A stretch of DNA of 64,000 nucleotides from Sepioteuthis lessoniana (GCA_963585895.1 OY757939.1:55766865-55830864); one strand, 5' to 3'. Positions 21,815 to 33,386 are shown, numbered from the stretch's first letter. Program-made: numbers and translations. Notes: generated by a model not told the origin, from the sequence alone.

Positions 21815-22239
21815 TACTCTCTGTGTATATGTATAATCATCCTGGAATCCTGCACATTTGGCAAATTGTTTCTAAAGTTTCTTATAAAAAAAGTTTCTTT
21901 TTAAGTGTAATTAAAAAAGAGAAAAGTAATGAGAAATTGTGGTTATAGCAACACAAAACATTACTTGATGTTAAACATGCTTTATTACCATAGGAGAATT
22001 TCTCATTACAACTCAATACCAAGATCTGATTGCTCATATATTACAAAAAGTTCTATTTTTTGACTTCAAAATTGATACAATTTGGACCAAATATTAGTAA
22101 TATAACAAATATAAAAAGATTAATTTTTTTAATAGTATTCATTTGGTTTTGTATTTTATCATTATATAATAATTCATTGACATCATCCAGATTCATTAGA
22201 ACACATCATCAATGATGTTAGTGAGTTTATCAAGAATTT

Positions 22240-22405
22240 CAGGTCTACCAATATCAGACCCCAACACCCAGGAAGAATTGATTACTTCCTATAGAGAACC
22301 TGGGAGTAATAACAATGAAGGAATGACTCCACATTTCCCAATGCTACAGAACTGGAACTTCATGACTAGATACAGTTGGTATATTCTAGGCCCTATTGAT
22401 AAGGC
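22240..22405 (-). repeat. Family C repeat, diverged fragment
   Basis: cctgggagtaataacaatgaagg, actccacatttccc and ggtatattctaggccc are family C landmarks. Confidence 0.5.
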
Positions 22406-22494
22406 ATCTATAGTCATGCTTTTTTGTTTTCAATAATTTTAAAGTTAAGACATAGAAACTTTTTTTTTTGGATGAAGGGTTTTCTTAGTATAAT

Positions 22495-22650
22495 TTCCTG
22501 ACAAATATATACCATAATGGTTGCTACATTTGCAAATAAATTTCATACAAATTTGACAACTACTAATATAAGACAAAGGTAATATATTTTCATTACAAGT
22601 TTTGCGTTTCAAACCTTCAAAATGAAACTGCAACCAAATGTTTAAAAAAA
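22495..22650. repeat. Hairpin repeat plus poly(A)
   Basis: accataatggttgctacatttgcaaataaatttcata, then an inverted half (actaatataagacaaaggtaata). A (A)n-(AATA)n tract follows at 22646-22681. Confidence 0.5.
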
Positions 22651-23577
22651 AAAAAAAAATAAATAAATAAATAAAAAAAAATGCTTCATCATAATTAAAA
22701 TAAAATCTCAAGGAATTAAACACCAAAGCAGAAAACTTGGCTCAGTAAACCATGTCTTGTAAGTCTCTGGCATGATTGAAGAGCAATCTTCATTCAAAGG
22801 CTAAAAAACTGTTGTCTTGTATTGCTGTTGACTAAATAATGAAATGATAGGATATAAAGATTGGATGAATGGAGGAAGAAGGAAAACAGTTATACTTCAT
22901 GTAATATTTCTTTAAAAAGTAATTAAGAGAAACAATAAATCTTATCGATAGTCAGACTTGATAAGTGTACAGCTATATATAAGAGTTGACAAAAAATTCC
23001 ATGAAAGAATGGTTAAGAATTCTTATTATTGATCACATTTATATTTTTTCCTTTTAAGTTTTGGCAATTCTTCCAAAATTTTATTGATTTATCATTCTGA
23101 TCAATTCCAAGATTCTAAATAACTATCAACCCTGGTTTTTATTTACCAGGAATGATTATCAAGCTCAACTCCATGGTAGGGTGGGGTATATACAGGCGTA
23201 CCTATCCCAGAGCACTAAATGGTGATAGGGCCAAAGAAATCTACCTACTCGTACAAAGAGAGCTCTAGCATTAATCTCAATCATGTATAAAATTTGCCAT
23301 AGCTATGAAGGAGACAGGGAGAAAAAAAAGTTTAACCCACCGTATATAAGACAACTCTATAATCAAGAAATTATAATGGTATCAATTTTAGAATTCAAGA
23401 GTAGTTCTGTCTCTAGTTTGAATTTCATTTTCAACCATACAAAATTATTTCTCAGGTTTTCAAAGTTCAACATATACACAAGCATATGATGTTAGTTTTA
23501 GTTAATAAATGACAAATAATTTATAATCTTATCTTTCAACCGGCTAATCATCTATCTAAGCAACGTTCCTGATTTCA

Positions 23578-23580
<3 letters not shown>

Positions 23581-23613
<33 letters not shown>

Positions 23614-23747
23614 CATGGTCCCGGATATAACAACCCAGCGGCATCCCCACAACACGTCCAATAGAACCAGGAAGTTTTTGCCTTTCCCTAAGCTCATTAG
23701 TGAAAAGTGCTTGAGTAAATCAACTTCCCACCCACTACAACAACCTC

Positions 23748-23797
<50 letters not shown>
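23581..23797. repeat. Poly(A) and (TA)n tracts
   Basis: A run of about 32 adenines at 23581-23612, a short unknown block, then about 46 bp of (TA)n from 23752. Confidence 0.9.
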
Positions 23798-23802
<5 letters not shown>

Positions 23803-23819
23803 TAACTAAATTCTTTGGT

Positions 23820-25608
23820 CAAAATTTAAGGTGCAGTGCCCAAATGTTTCAGATAAACATTTTGATTTCAGAAACGTATTACAATGATATAATACTCGCA
23901 AAAGTTTATCTTAATCTTTTAACAAATAAAGTTTTAAAATCTTGTATATTTGTCAGGTATTTATTTTTGCATTGTGAATAATGTACCAGAACCAAAAGAA
24001 AAACCACCTGAATGTAATCAGGTGGTTTTTAAGTTTAGTCAACATAAAACAAAGGTTGTATTAAAAAATTTTTAATAAACGCTTAAATCACGAATTTCTA
24101 CTTCAACAAATTCAGCAGTATTCATTTTTTAAACAATCTTTTTTTGAAAATATTGAAAATATACACTTTATGAGGAGTAAAAAAATTGCAAAATAAAAAG
24201 CAGTTAAGAAAAGAATAGAAAAAATAAGCCCAACTTTTAAAAATGGCCAACTTGAGCAAATTTTATGTCATTCATAGAATAAGAATAATAACCAAATTAT
24301 TTCACCTCAGAACTTTGAGAGAAAGAGATAGAAAAAAAAAAAAAGGCAATACGAATTCTGAAAAAATATCTGCTTAAATTTTGTTGTTGCTATTTTCAAA
24401 TATCTAATTAAGTTTTACAAAAAGAACAAATCCATGTAAAAATTAATCCAATTTTATACAAGAATACTATTTTATTTTGTCCTAAAAGTTTGTCTGAATC
24501 TTCCTATTTTACGTTAAACAAATAAAAAGCATCTTATCTAATTAATTCACGAATATAGACAAAGGAATTTCAAGGAACACAAACTATCCTCACACAGGGG
24601 TTTATTCGGCAAGTAAATAATATACAAAAACCCTGTATTTAAAAAAAAAATCTATTATTTCAGATTATTTTAATTTACATAAATTAAAAATAAGTTATTA
24701 ACATGAAATCAAAGATACATGAAATTATTTTTAGCTTTCAATAACTTAAAATTGATACGTTTACGCTACAGTCTATGGAAGAACAAATGTGCCATCTGTT
24801 GCAATCTTGTTGCATTGCATATAAAATGTATGCATGAATCAAAATTACGCATAACATTGGACACCTGTTAACAGAAAAATCCTAGTCAGGAGAATGTTTT
24901 CTAGTTTTTGCTAGAGTCCAATAATAAAGAAAAAAAAAATCAAATATTGATATTTAATTATCTAAATTTAAGTTACATTATCTTAGTGTGGTTTGTCACG
25001 TGTTTTAGTAGAGGGGTAATCATAATGAAAAGTAGGGTTCATCTTAGGATAGGGTAAATTTTTAACTGGAGACAAAGACATACAATAAAACATATACAAA
25101 GGAAGGAAAAAAGTTTACTAGTAGTAAATTTTCATTGTATGCAATTATTTTAAGGGGAAAAAGGAATATTCGGAAAATTTAGGGCCTAAAATAATTCACT
25201 TGTTAAAACAAAAACAATGAATAGTGGATAAATATCAATTCAACAAACCGATGTTTTATATTAACGAAATGAATAAAAATTTTCTATGCCGACTTAAAAA
25301 TGAATGTAAAGATTGAGGGTGTTTAAATTATAAAAACAGTTAAACTTTTTTGGGGGTGGGGAGAGAAAGAAATAAAATAAAATTAATTAAAACGTTATTT
25401 TTTTTTTTTTTTTACATACAAGCTCCCACCAAAACAAGACTACATTCCGTTAGTCATAAAGAAAACATTTCTGTTTTCATGAATATTTTTTACATATAAA
25501 TTACAAGTATTAAGTTTATTTTAGTATGTAAAACTTTTTTTTTAATTAAAAAAGAAAAAGTAAATTTTGAATATTTTCTTATATTCTGAATACAAAAGAC
25601 AGGAATAA
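23820..25608. other. Intron 1, promoter-proximal half; repeat-poor
   Basis: About 1.8 kb just downstream of exon 1 without a recognisable mobile element, unlike most of the window. It holds a perfect 12-bp inverted repeat around 24001-24031 and an E-box CACGTG near 24997. No exon is recognised. The low repeat content is compatible with a constrained regulatory intron, which is inference. Confidence 0.4.
24000..24031. repeat. Perfect short hairpin
   Basis: AAAACCACCTGA and TCAGGTGGTTTT separated by six bases. Function unknown. Confidence 0.8.
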
Positions 25609-25650
25609 TTATTTATTCCCTGTATTGAATTTTACATGAAAAGATATTAC

Positions 25651-26376
25651 CTCTTTAGTTAAATCGCTACTGGCAGGACTACTTGCATTGCTACATGAAG
25701 TGGTACCATTGTTTGTAGAAGAGTTATTGGTGCTAGTATTGACCAATTCTCTATTTAATACTGACGAAACTCCAGGCACTGCAGCGGTACCTTCTTCAAC
25801 TTCAGGTTCTTTAGTAGAGTTCAAGTTATTACTGGTATTAATTAAATTATGATATTCAACATCATTTCCATCTTGTTCTTCCTCGTCTTCTTCTGGACTG
25901 TCCACATCATCTTCTGCCTCGGTCAAAGCCGTGGCCAGAATATCTTCATTTGTATCATCTTGTTGAAAAAGGTCACCACCATCATCATCTTCATTGGTAT
26001 GGTCAGCATGTGAAGATGAGGATCCGGGATTAGATGATGATACATGGTCAGCACTGACCAAATAAGTAGAATAATAATCCCTTTCTAAAAAGGAGGCAAA
26101 TGTCAATTGTCGCAGTTCCCGATACAAAGATGTCGAGAAAATACGTCCATAATCAATGTTCTTTAATCGGACATGTTGTCGTCCCAAGTTAGACAAAAGG
26201 TCGCGATTGTTATTGTAGTTAACCCGGCCATAGGCCGTACTTGTCCCTAGAATGATTTCTTGTACTTCAGGATAAGTAATGTAATCACTGTTTAAGTAAT
26301 TACTGAGATCTGTACGAAGCAAACTAAGGACGATGGCGATAGATATCAAACCATCAGTAAAACATTGTTTGATCAT
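25651..26376 (-). CDS. CNC bZIP factor (NRF1/CncC-like), exon 1, start codon and ER-anchor domain
   Basis: First coding exon, residues 1-242. The ATG at 26376 is preceded in frame by TAA, four codons before an ACT codon, so the start is well supported. Residues 8-22 are hydrophobic (GLISIAIVLSLLRTD), matching the NHB1 anchor that targets NRF1 to the ER membrane. REIILG-like text appears as VQEIILGTSTAYG at 38-50. STYLVSAD at 103-110 aligns with the human NRF1 site cleaved by DDI2, which would place cleavage near Tyr105-Leu106. Residues 128-170 are very acidic (activation domain), and seven or so sequons lie between 180 and 230. The donor GTAATA follows Glu242; the frame runs only 14 codons into the intron before a stop. 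Confidence 0.93.
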
Positions 26377-26880
26377 AGTGAATAAATTTTATACAACAAC
26401 TAACTAAACAGTTTGTTAGAGTTAGGTTGTATTTAAAATTAAATTCAGAGCCCCTTTTTGGAAAGGGATTTAGATTACATCTCTTGTGTCAGTAACCTAT
26501 AGTGTTTTAGGCGAATAATGTGTTTTAAACTCTCTCCACGCTCTATTTATTCTAGTCTGTTGTTATGATAGTGATAGATATATATAGATTAAAATACTTT
26601 TAAAATCAAATACAGAATTAAACTCTTGTTTAGCAGTTTAACAAGAGGGGGCTGCTGACATCCGCGTGTTGTGGTTGTGTTGCGTGAAGAGATATAGACA
26701 AAAAAATTTCATCCATAAGGTAACCAGAACTGAACACCGAGGACTTTATAGTGTCCCATTTCAGAAAAATAAATTCAGGTCGGTCCCCATAAATAAAGTC
26801 TTTTTTCCTGGAGCTTTTTTCATAATCGAGAAACAAGAAGAACGGGATAAAGAAGGTTGCTCATGAGACAAGAAAACGAC
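26377..26880 (-). other. Probable 5' UTR of the CNC gene
   Basis: Lies between the start codon and the GC-richer block. No splice site was needed to link it. Open frames here on either strand (for example 26666-26866 plus, 26630-26836 minus) have no recognisable similarity. Confidence 0.5.
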
Positions 26881-27000
26881 GCGGCGACAAGCGCCACACT
26901 TATGTGAGTCAGTGAACATTCTGGAAGGCACTTCCGGTTACACATGCGCATTCGTACCAGTTTTAATTTCCGGCTACACACGCCAACCAGAACAAAGTGA
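26880..27000 (-). promoter_or_regulatory. Candidate promoter of the CNC gene
   Basis: A local GC-richer, CpG-containing block in very AT-rich surroundings, about 0.5 kb upstream of the start codon. It contains TGAGTCA (26905-26911), the core shared by AP-1, MARE and antioxidant-response elements. It also has two CTTCCGG/TTCCGG sites of ETS type (26931 and near 26968) and CATGCGCATT (26943-26952), close to the palindromic GCGCATGCGC site. No TATA box is seen. Assignment rests on position and composition only. Confidence 0.5.
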
Positions 27001-27750
27001 TCATGGTGTTTACTGTATTTTTTTTTTTTTTTTTACTTTTTACGAACTTACGTAGAACTGAAAACTAAAGAACAATGTTAATATTTTTTTACTCTTGGGT
27101 TACGTATATTTATTGTGTAACCTAGTCTGTAGTATCCAACCCATCAAAGTCTGTCTAGGTAGAAAACAACATTTATCACAATATTTCATTAAGTAAAATG
27201 GGCCAACAGAAATGATTGCATCACCATCGTCTTTAAAACTACGCTTATATGTGAGGATAAAAATAAAAATTTAGGCATCATATTTTTTAAAAATAAATCA
27301 ATGAAACAGGTTTAGGTGAACAAGGAATGGAGCTAAAATAGTTTCAACGGAATGTTCAAAAATGTATTTAACTCTTTCACTTTTTAATATTTCAAAATAA
27401 AATGGGGAAACTTGAATTAAAAATTTTGGAAATACCCTTTTTTAAAAAATGAATTAAAAGAGTGGAGATTAGTCGGAAAAAAATTGGATATCATTTACAA
27501 CAGAAGTTATAACCAGTTGGGCATTTTTTCTTCGAAAGTTTACATGTTTAATGCTACTTGTCTGAAAAATATTTCTTATAACCACATCACTTTTCTAAAG
27601 TGAGAGACGAAAACACTTGCACAAGCACTTGGTAATAAAGATAAAAATAGTACTACTAAAAACCAAAGGAAAGAACTATTTCATCATCATGGTCATCGTC
27701 ATCAGAAAGAATCTTGCTCACACACGCACACATAACAAACATGTATACAT
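27001..27750. other. Intergenic; nothing recognised
   Basis: AT-rich sequence upstream of the candidate promoter with a poly(T) run near 27019-27034. No repeat family or coding signal is recognised. Confidence 0.5.
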
Positions 27751-27752
27751 GA

Positions 27753-27753
<1 letters not shown>

Positions 27754-27784
<31 letters not shown>

Positions 27785-28016
27785 ACACTTGCATACAGGG
27801 ATATTTATATACATATATGAACAAATATATAGATTCACACACATATAGACATTCAGATACATACATTCATATACATTTATATACATTCATATGCATACAC
27901 ATTTACATATATAGGCACACACACACACACATATATATATATTATTTTTTCATATCTTTTATTATTTTTTCATATACCATCACATTTATTTCCTTTTTCT
28001 CTAATATATATATATA
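27754..28016. repeat. Complex (TA)n/(CA)n/(TACATTCA)n microsatellite block
   Basis: Alternating TA, CA and TACATAYATTCATA motifs over 260 bp. Reading frames across it on both strands are repeat translations. Confidence 0.9.
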
Positions 28017-28268
28017 GTGTAATGGTTATTGTTATAGAATTTGCACAAGTCAACTTGAGTTCAAATCCTCGTCAAGACTGCATTTCACATAGCACTAATA
28101 CTCTTGGGAAAGGAATGCATCCAACTATTATCTCTCCAGCTATGGGCAAATAGGATGGCAGGCTGAGCTCTTAACCTTGGTTTAGCAAAAGTGTAGGAGA
28201 AAGAAAACTCTGAATTCAAACCTGTTAAACTCCGCTTAAAAAATTGAACTTGTATTCACCCTCCTCAT
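28016..28268 (+). mobile_element. SINE family B copy
   Basis: Head GTGTAATGGTTATTGTTATAG (box A) and GAGTTCAAATCCTCG (box B), then the standard B body (gcatttcacatagcactaata, gggaaaggaatgcatcc, gtaggagaaagaaaactctg) and a tail at cttgtattcaccctcctc. Confidence 0.78.
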
Positions 28269-28283
28269 GCGAAGAATTTGGTG

Positions 28284-28386
28284 TGAGTGTGTGTGTGTGT
28301 GTGTATACATATATATGTATATATATATACACTTTCACACACACACACACACGTCCTTGGACACTGACTGGATATTTTAGAGATAG

Positions 28387-28428
<42 letters not shown>

Positions 28429-28455
28429 CTACGTGTGTGTGTGTGTATGTGTATG
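28284..28455. repeat. (GT)n, (TA)n and (CA)n tracts
   Basis: Three microsatellite runs between a SINE B tail and a LINE 3' end. Confidence 0.9.
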
Positions 28456-28575
28456 AATGTACAGCTCTGTACGGACACAGGATGTAGTCTAGAAGACCTG
28501 CTGGAACCAATGGATGATAGACGAAAGGCAAGAGTCAGGGAAATCCATGCAAGCAGCACAACATGTTGAGATATA
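28455..28575 (+). mobile_element. Non-LTR retrotransposon 3' end (same family as 31.9-32.9 kb)
   Basis: Encodes a C-terminal stretch with CTDTGCSLEDLLEPMDDR and VREIHASSTTC before a stop, matching the ORF ends at 32.8 and 55.4 kb. A (TA)n run follows the stop. Severely 5'-truncated, as usual for target-primed insertion. Confidence 0.7.
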
Positions 28576-29139
28576 TATATATATGCACACACACACATAT
28601 ATGTATTTATTTATTTATTCATACTCACATTCACATTATATATATAAATATATATATATAATTTCTGTCTTTAATCAATATATACAATGTAGATATGTAT
28701 ATGTCTAACGTGTCTATCAGGGAAAGACAAACTCTTCTTAAGCCCATCAGTAATAAGTAAATCGATTCCTTTTTGGTCTTTTATCACCCATCAATATAAA
28801 ACACTAATAGCATTCCATTTCAAACAAGACTGATGTCATGCTTGTGTTCAAAATATTCCCAAAAGATAACATCGTTGTAGATTAAAAATTTTTGCTTTGG
28901 GACTATATAAAAAAAACTATAAAATAAACATTAAAAATTAAAATAAGACCAGAAAGAGTAGACACACATCTTTGAAATGATATAACACTTTCCTAACAAT
29001 TATATATTTTCAATCAATTATTCCTATCTTATACTAATAACTAAATATGTAAACCCTTCATATTTAGTTACTATATGAATTTTTAAAAGCTAATATGTTA
29101 ATGCAGTTCAAAACCATTTTAAATATTACCTCAGACAAA

Positions 29140-29290
29140 TCAATTTGACCCATAGATTGGATCTTAACAGGTAATACAACCCTGAGTTCACAGTGGACTT
29201 GAGAGTAATGGCAAGAAGTGGGTAAATACATACTCCCTAGAGTTCTAAAACCAAAGTTCTACCACGAGATACAATTTAGAGTCATGTCAT
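29140..29290 (-). repeat. Family C repeat fragment
   Basis: gacccatagattggatcttaacagg, ttgagagtaatggcaa, tactccctagagttct and gagtcatgtcatgtcac. Only the head half. Confidence 0.5.
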
Positions 29291-29685
29291 GTCACACACC
29301 CACACACATTTATTATATAAATATGAATAAAATAAATAAAATTTATGGAGACCAAAAAGAAAAATCATGAAAATGTTTTAAAACTTTCAATAGTATAGGG
29401 TTACATATTTTTATACATTATTTTAAATGTAAACTAAATGTAAACTAAAAAAGAAAAAAAAAAAACAAAACATAAAATAAAAACACACTTTTAATTTAGA
29501 TTAATAAGGGAAATCTTTCAACTACAAATAAGGACACATTTTTAAATTCTTAGCTTAATCCTCTCTTCCTTATTTCTATCTCAATCACTAGTGTTAACTT
29601 TTGAGTTATCAGTACACAATACTTTTGTTTAATATTTGTAATTTTTTTTCTTTTTTATCCTCTAAAAATGCAATATTATAGCTAG

Positions 29686-29906
29686 GCACAATAAAAAGAA
29701 GCTATGAATTAAAAATGTGTCCTTACAATAAAAAGAAGCTATGAATTAAAAATGTGTCCTTACAATAAAAAGAAGCTATGAATTAAAAATGTGTCCTTAC
29801 AATAAAAAGAAGCTATGAATTAAAAATGTATCCTTATGATAAAAAAGAAGCTAAGAATTAAAAATGTGTTTTTACCATAAAAAAGAAGGTAAGAATTAAA
29901 AACATA
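29686..29906. repeat. 37-bp minisatellite
   Basis: About six tandem copies with a 37-bp period (AAGCTATGAATT starts at 29699, 29736, 29773 and 29810, then two diverged units). The first copies are almost identical. Confidence 0.9.
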
Positions 29907-30185
29907 AAATTTTGCATATTACATTTTTTTTGGTTTACATTTGAAATAGTATTTAAAAAAAATTTAAAAAAAGAAAGAAAAAAAAGGTACCCCTTGGTTT
30001 GAAAATTTTTCATGATTCTATTTTTTAGTTCTCCCCAAAAATTAAGAATTCTTTATAATTAGTACTAAATTACAAAACAATAATTTTTGAAAAAGCTTCA
30101 AATTCAAATTTCAGCGTCTTTTTTCTGAGTCGACACATACAAACTGAAACAGACACAACTCTTTTATATATACAGACCAATGTAT

Positions 30186-30186
<1 letters not shown>

Positions 30187-30224
<38 letters not shown>
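30187..30224. repeat. (CA)n microsatellite
   Basis: About 38 bp of CA. Confidence 0.95.
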
Positions 30225-30225
<1 letters not shown>

Positions 30226-30362
30226 GAAATAAGACTTGAAAATCTGAAGTTGGTGTTAAAACTGTTTTATTTCCTGTCTAACTTATGGCTTCGCAACATA
30301 CAAGTATTTTCAAACACAGCTGCCAGTTTTTGAAATTTGTATATGTACATATGTAACACTCA
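30225..30362. repeat. Unnamed repeat, uninterrupted copy
   Basis: Aligns with the two parts at 34620-34705 and 34985-35045 (aagactTgaaaatctgaag, catacaagTattttcaaac, ttttgaaatttgt.tatgtacatatg). This copy lacks the SINE B that interrupts the other and so represents the empty site. Both are flanked by (CA)n. Confidence 0.7.
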
Positions 30363-30364
30363 TA

Positions 30365-30909
30365 CAAGAGTCATTCAATAAATAAGGTGAACTTGATCTA
30401 AAGAGTCGGCAATAAGAAGCAATGTTTACAGTTACACCTTTTTCAAGAAAATCAATAGTGATGGGTCCTGGAAGACTTTCAGCTTTACCGACCACTTTAA
30501 CTAAAAATTGTTTCTTTACTGGAAAATCAGTGTATTTCCACTCTGTGGACTGGGATTATCATTTTGATTCAGGATTATGGTGGCAAATTCATGTTTAGCT
30601 CATTTGTAAACATTTATTTTTGCTTAAGCATGCTTTTCTGTATACATTACACAATCTTCAATAAATTTCCCATGGTTTGTACTTCCTAACCACCAACAAT
30701 TTGATGGCGGATCTCTGTTCATTCTGTTTGATTTGCAGACATTTTGAATAGTCTCAAGACAAATATTTTTTGTGAGATAAAAACAATTTTTGCCATAAAC
30801 AAATTACAAACAATGCAGAGTTTTACATTTATGGAAAAAATTCTAAAAAAAAAAAATTCCTTTTTTTCTTTTTTTTTTTAAATTACCCTTATTTATTGAA
30901 TGACCCAAC
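30365..30909 (-). mobile_element. Mariner derivative with TCATTCAATAAATAAGG ends
   Basis: TA-flanked (30363-30364 and 30910-30911) element with inverted ends TCATTCAATAAATAAGG and CCTTATTTATTGAATGA. Minus-strand text at 30495-30310 is the transposase C terminus: GPITIDFLEKGVTVN, then SSSPYLLNDS, encoded partly by the inverted repeat. N-terminal remnants (AIKLLVV, then CNVYRKAC) lie at about 30720-30640. The middle is deleted. Same family as 10248-10782 and 56333-58816. Confidence 0.82.
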
Positions 30910-30989
30910 TATACACACACACACACACACACATATATACATATATATACATATTTTTGTTTTGATCCTTTCAAGTTATCATATGGATG

Positions 30990-31860
30990 TCATAATATCC
31001 AGCGGGAATTAGCTAATAAAACTTTGATAATTAATTGGTTCCCAAGTACTTCTGAACCCATCTTGGGCCATCATTAGGAGGTGTGTATATTGCAAAAGTG
31101 ATACAACCGTTACAAGTACATTACAAGAATTAAGGGTTTAGTGTTCATACTGGTGTTATGCTGTAGCATTTATTTTTAAATTTTGTTCTATAAAGAGCAA
31201 CAGTAGCTAAAGACATTTGAGTACATTAGTACTGGTTTTAAAATTAATTTTATTGAGGTTAGGATTTTTATTTCTAATGTGTATGGTTTCAAGAATCTAT
31301 AATCTTTGTTTGTTATTTTATGGCTCTAATATTGTTATGTTATCAATAAGAATTTTCTGAAATTCAATTGTAAAGCAGGAATGTTTTTTAGATGCTGGGC
31401 TATTGAGCTGATGTTGAAAAGATGCATGGTGAGTTGCATCAACAAAGTAGTTGAAGTTAAACCAATGTATATATTTTTGTTTTCAGAGATACAATCTCCT
31501 AAAGGACTTTTAAATTGATATATGCTTGATTTATGCAAAACTCCAATTGAAGGGAGGTAATTATTGTTAATAACCAAGTTAGAGGTTTTGAATTTATTAT
31601 AGTGCATGATAAGTTTTATTTATTATTCGGATCAGTGGGAGCTACGTTTCTTTGAATCAACGTTTTTAAAATATTTCTATCTAATTTATAATTGTAGTGC
31701 ATTTGGTTGCAGTAAAAAAGTTTGATAAATGCGTGTTGATTGGGTGGAATGTTGCAGTGCTTATTTTGTTGGCTAAAATTTTTAATTGCACGTTTAAGTT
31801 GTTCATCAGAAATATAGTTAGGGAACCCATTATTGACAAGAGTTTCTTTTGTTTTTAAAT
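30990..31860 (-). mobile_element. Penelope-like element, 3' part (GIY-YIG endonuclease)
   Basis: Minus-strand text 31607-31335 encodes a GIY-YIG-like start (SSIYQFKSPLGDC) and NIYIGLTSTTLLMQLTMHLF, the arrangement of the endonuclease downstream of Penelope RT. SSIAQHLK follows. The tail at 31040-31090 has the conserved hairpin. The RT part continues at 32890-33420; a non-LTR element is inserted between. Stops and frameshifts show it is dead. Confidence 0.78.
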
Positions 31861-32888
31861 TCTTTATTACGCAACAGCATAGAACCCAAAATTGAGAACA
31901 TACTTAGGAAGAACCAAAATGTCTTCCAGAGAAATAGAGCCACGACGTCACAAATTTTGACTATCCGTTGAATTCTTGAAGGTGTATGCGCAAAAAACCT
32001 AGAGGCAAAAATATTATTTGTCAACTTTACCAAGGCCTTTGACTCCATTCACAGAGGAAAGATGGAGCAAATTCTACTCGCCTACGGACTATCAAAAGAA
32101 ACCATCGCAGTCATAATGATTCTACATAGAAACACTCAGGTAAAAGTCCATTCTCCAGATGGAGACACAGACTACTTTGACATTGTAGCAGGTGTACTAC
32201 AAGGAGACACATTAGCCTCATACCTCTTTATCATTTGTCTAGACTACATGCTTAGAACATCTATTGATAAATTGAAAGAAAATGGTTTCAAGCTAACAAA
32301 GGAAAGAAGCAGAAGGTATCCTGCACAAACAATTATGGATGCCGTCTATGCTGATGACATGGTGCTTCTGGTAAATGCACCTTCCCAAGCTGAAACCCTG
32401 CTACATAGTCTGGAATGAGCAGCTGAAGGCATAGGCTATCAGTCATATGGAAGTCAGACCTGACCGATAGAATAAAATGCAGTTTCTTCCAGGCAGCGGT
32501 TGTGCCGATACTGCTGCAGTATATGAACGCTAACTAAATGTATGGAGAAAAAACTTGACAGCAACTACACAAGAATGCTCTGAGCAATATTGAATAAGTC
32601 ATGAAGGCAGCACCCCACAAAGCAGCAGCTGTACGGCCACCTACCACCCATCATGAAAACTATCAAAGTTAAACGAACCAGACACGCGGGACACTGCTGG
32701 AGAAGTAAGGACAAACTCATAAGTGATGTACTCCTGTGGACCTCTTCACATAGATGAGCAAAGGCGGAACGACCAGCTAGAACCTACATACAGCAGCTCT
32801 GTGCCGATATAGGAAGTGGCCCTGAAGACCTACCAGAAGCATATAAGATATATCCGTGCTGATGGTGGGACATGATGATGATGATGAT
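31861..32888 (+). mobile_element. Non-LTR retrotransposon fragment inserted in the Penelope-like element
   Basis: 5'-truncated. Plus-strand RT text: NFTKAFDSIHRGKMEQILLA (palm motif A, 32026 on), VLQGDTLASYLFIICLDY (motif B) and VYADDMVLL (motif C). It then decays through stops into a C-terminal ARTYIQQLCADIG and ends in a (GAT/ATG)n tail at 32872-32888, so the intact frame is only 32062-32418. Microsatellite 3' tails of this kind are found in RTE-type elements; clade is not assigned. It separates the two halves of the Penelope-like element and is therefore younger. Confidence 0.82.
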
Positions 32889-33348
32889 AAAATATTATCT
32901 AAGAGGAGTAGATTAATTTTGCATGGGATATTAGGTTATTAATGATTATTTTTTTATATCGGAAGAGACATTCGCTTTTAAAGTTGAAAGTACGGGAGTT
33001 GTTATAAGTGGGTTTTTTGTCAGTAGAGATAGTGAAGTTATTATCATTAATATCAATCTGAACATCTAAAAAAAGCATTTTATTGATTTTTTTTTTTTGT
33101 TTATGAGTAAAATCAAGAACTAAATTTTTTTGGAAAGTGTCTTGTAGTATGCTTATTTCATTAGTATTGCTAGTGAAAATAAGTATATGATCCACATATG
33201 TTAGGTATATTGAGGCTTTTTAATGCTATTAAATATTTTACTTTCAAGATTGGACCTAGAGAAATTACTGAAAATTGGACCCAGAACTAATCCCACAGAC
33301 ACACCATCTTTTTGTATGTAGATGTTACCCAGGTGGACATAAAATGGA

Positions 33349-33386
<38 letters not shown>

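Noticed and set aside
24000..24031. Transcription terminator-like hairpin
   Set aside because: It resembles a bacterial terminator, but the context is a eukaryotic intron; kept only as a hairpin.
25609..25650. Extension of CNC exon 1 to the stop at 25609
   Set aside because: A GT donor after Glu242 keeps phase 0 with exon 2; the 14 extra codons are intron. An intron-retained short isoform is possible but unsupported.
27656..28708. Several frames on both strands between 27.6 and 28.7 kb
   Set aside because: They are TA/CA microsatellite translations plus shadows of SINE B and a LINE 3' end.
29686..29906. CRISPR array
   Set aside because: Tandem 37-bp units without spacers, in an animal genome.
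32062..32418. Host gene of 118 codons
   Set aside because: It is the palm region of a non-LTR reverse transcriptase, broken on both sides.
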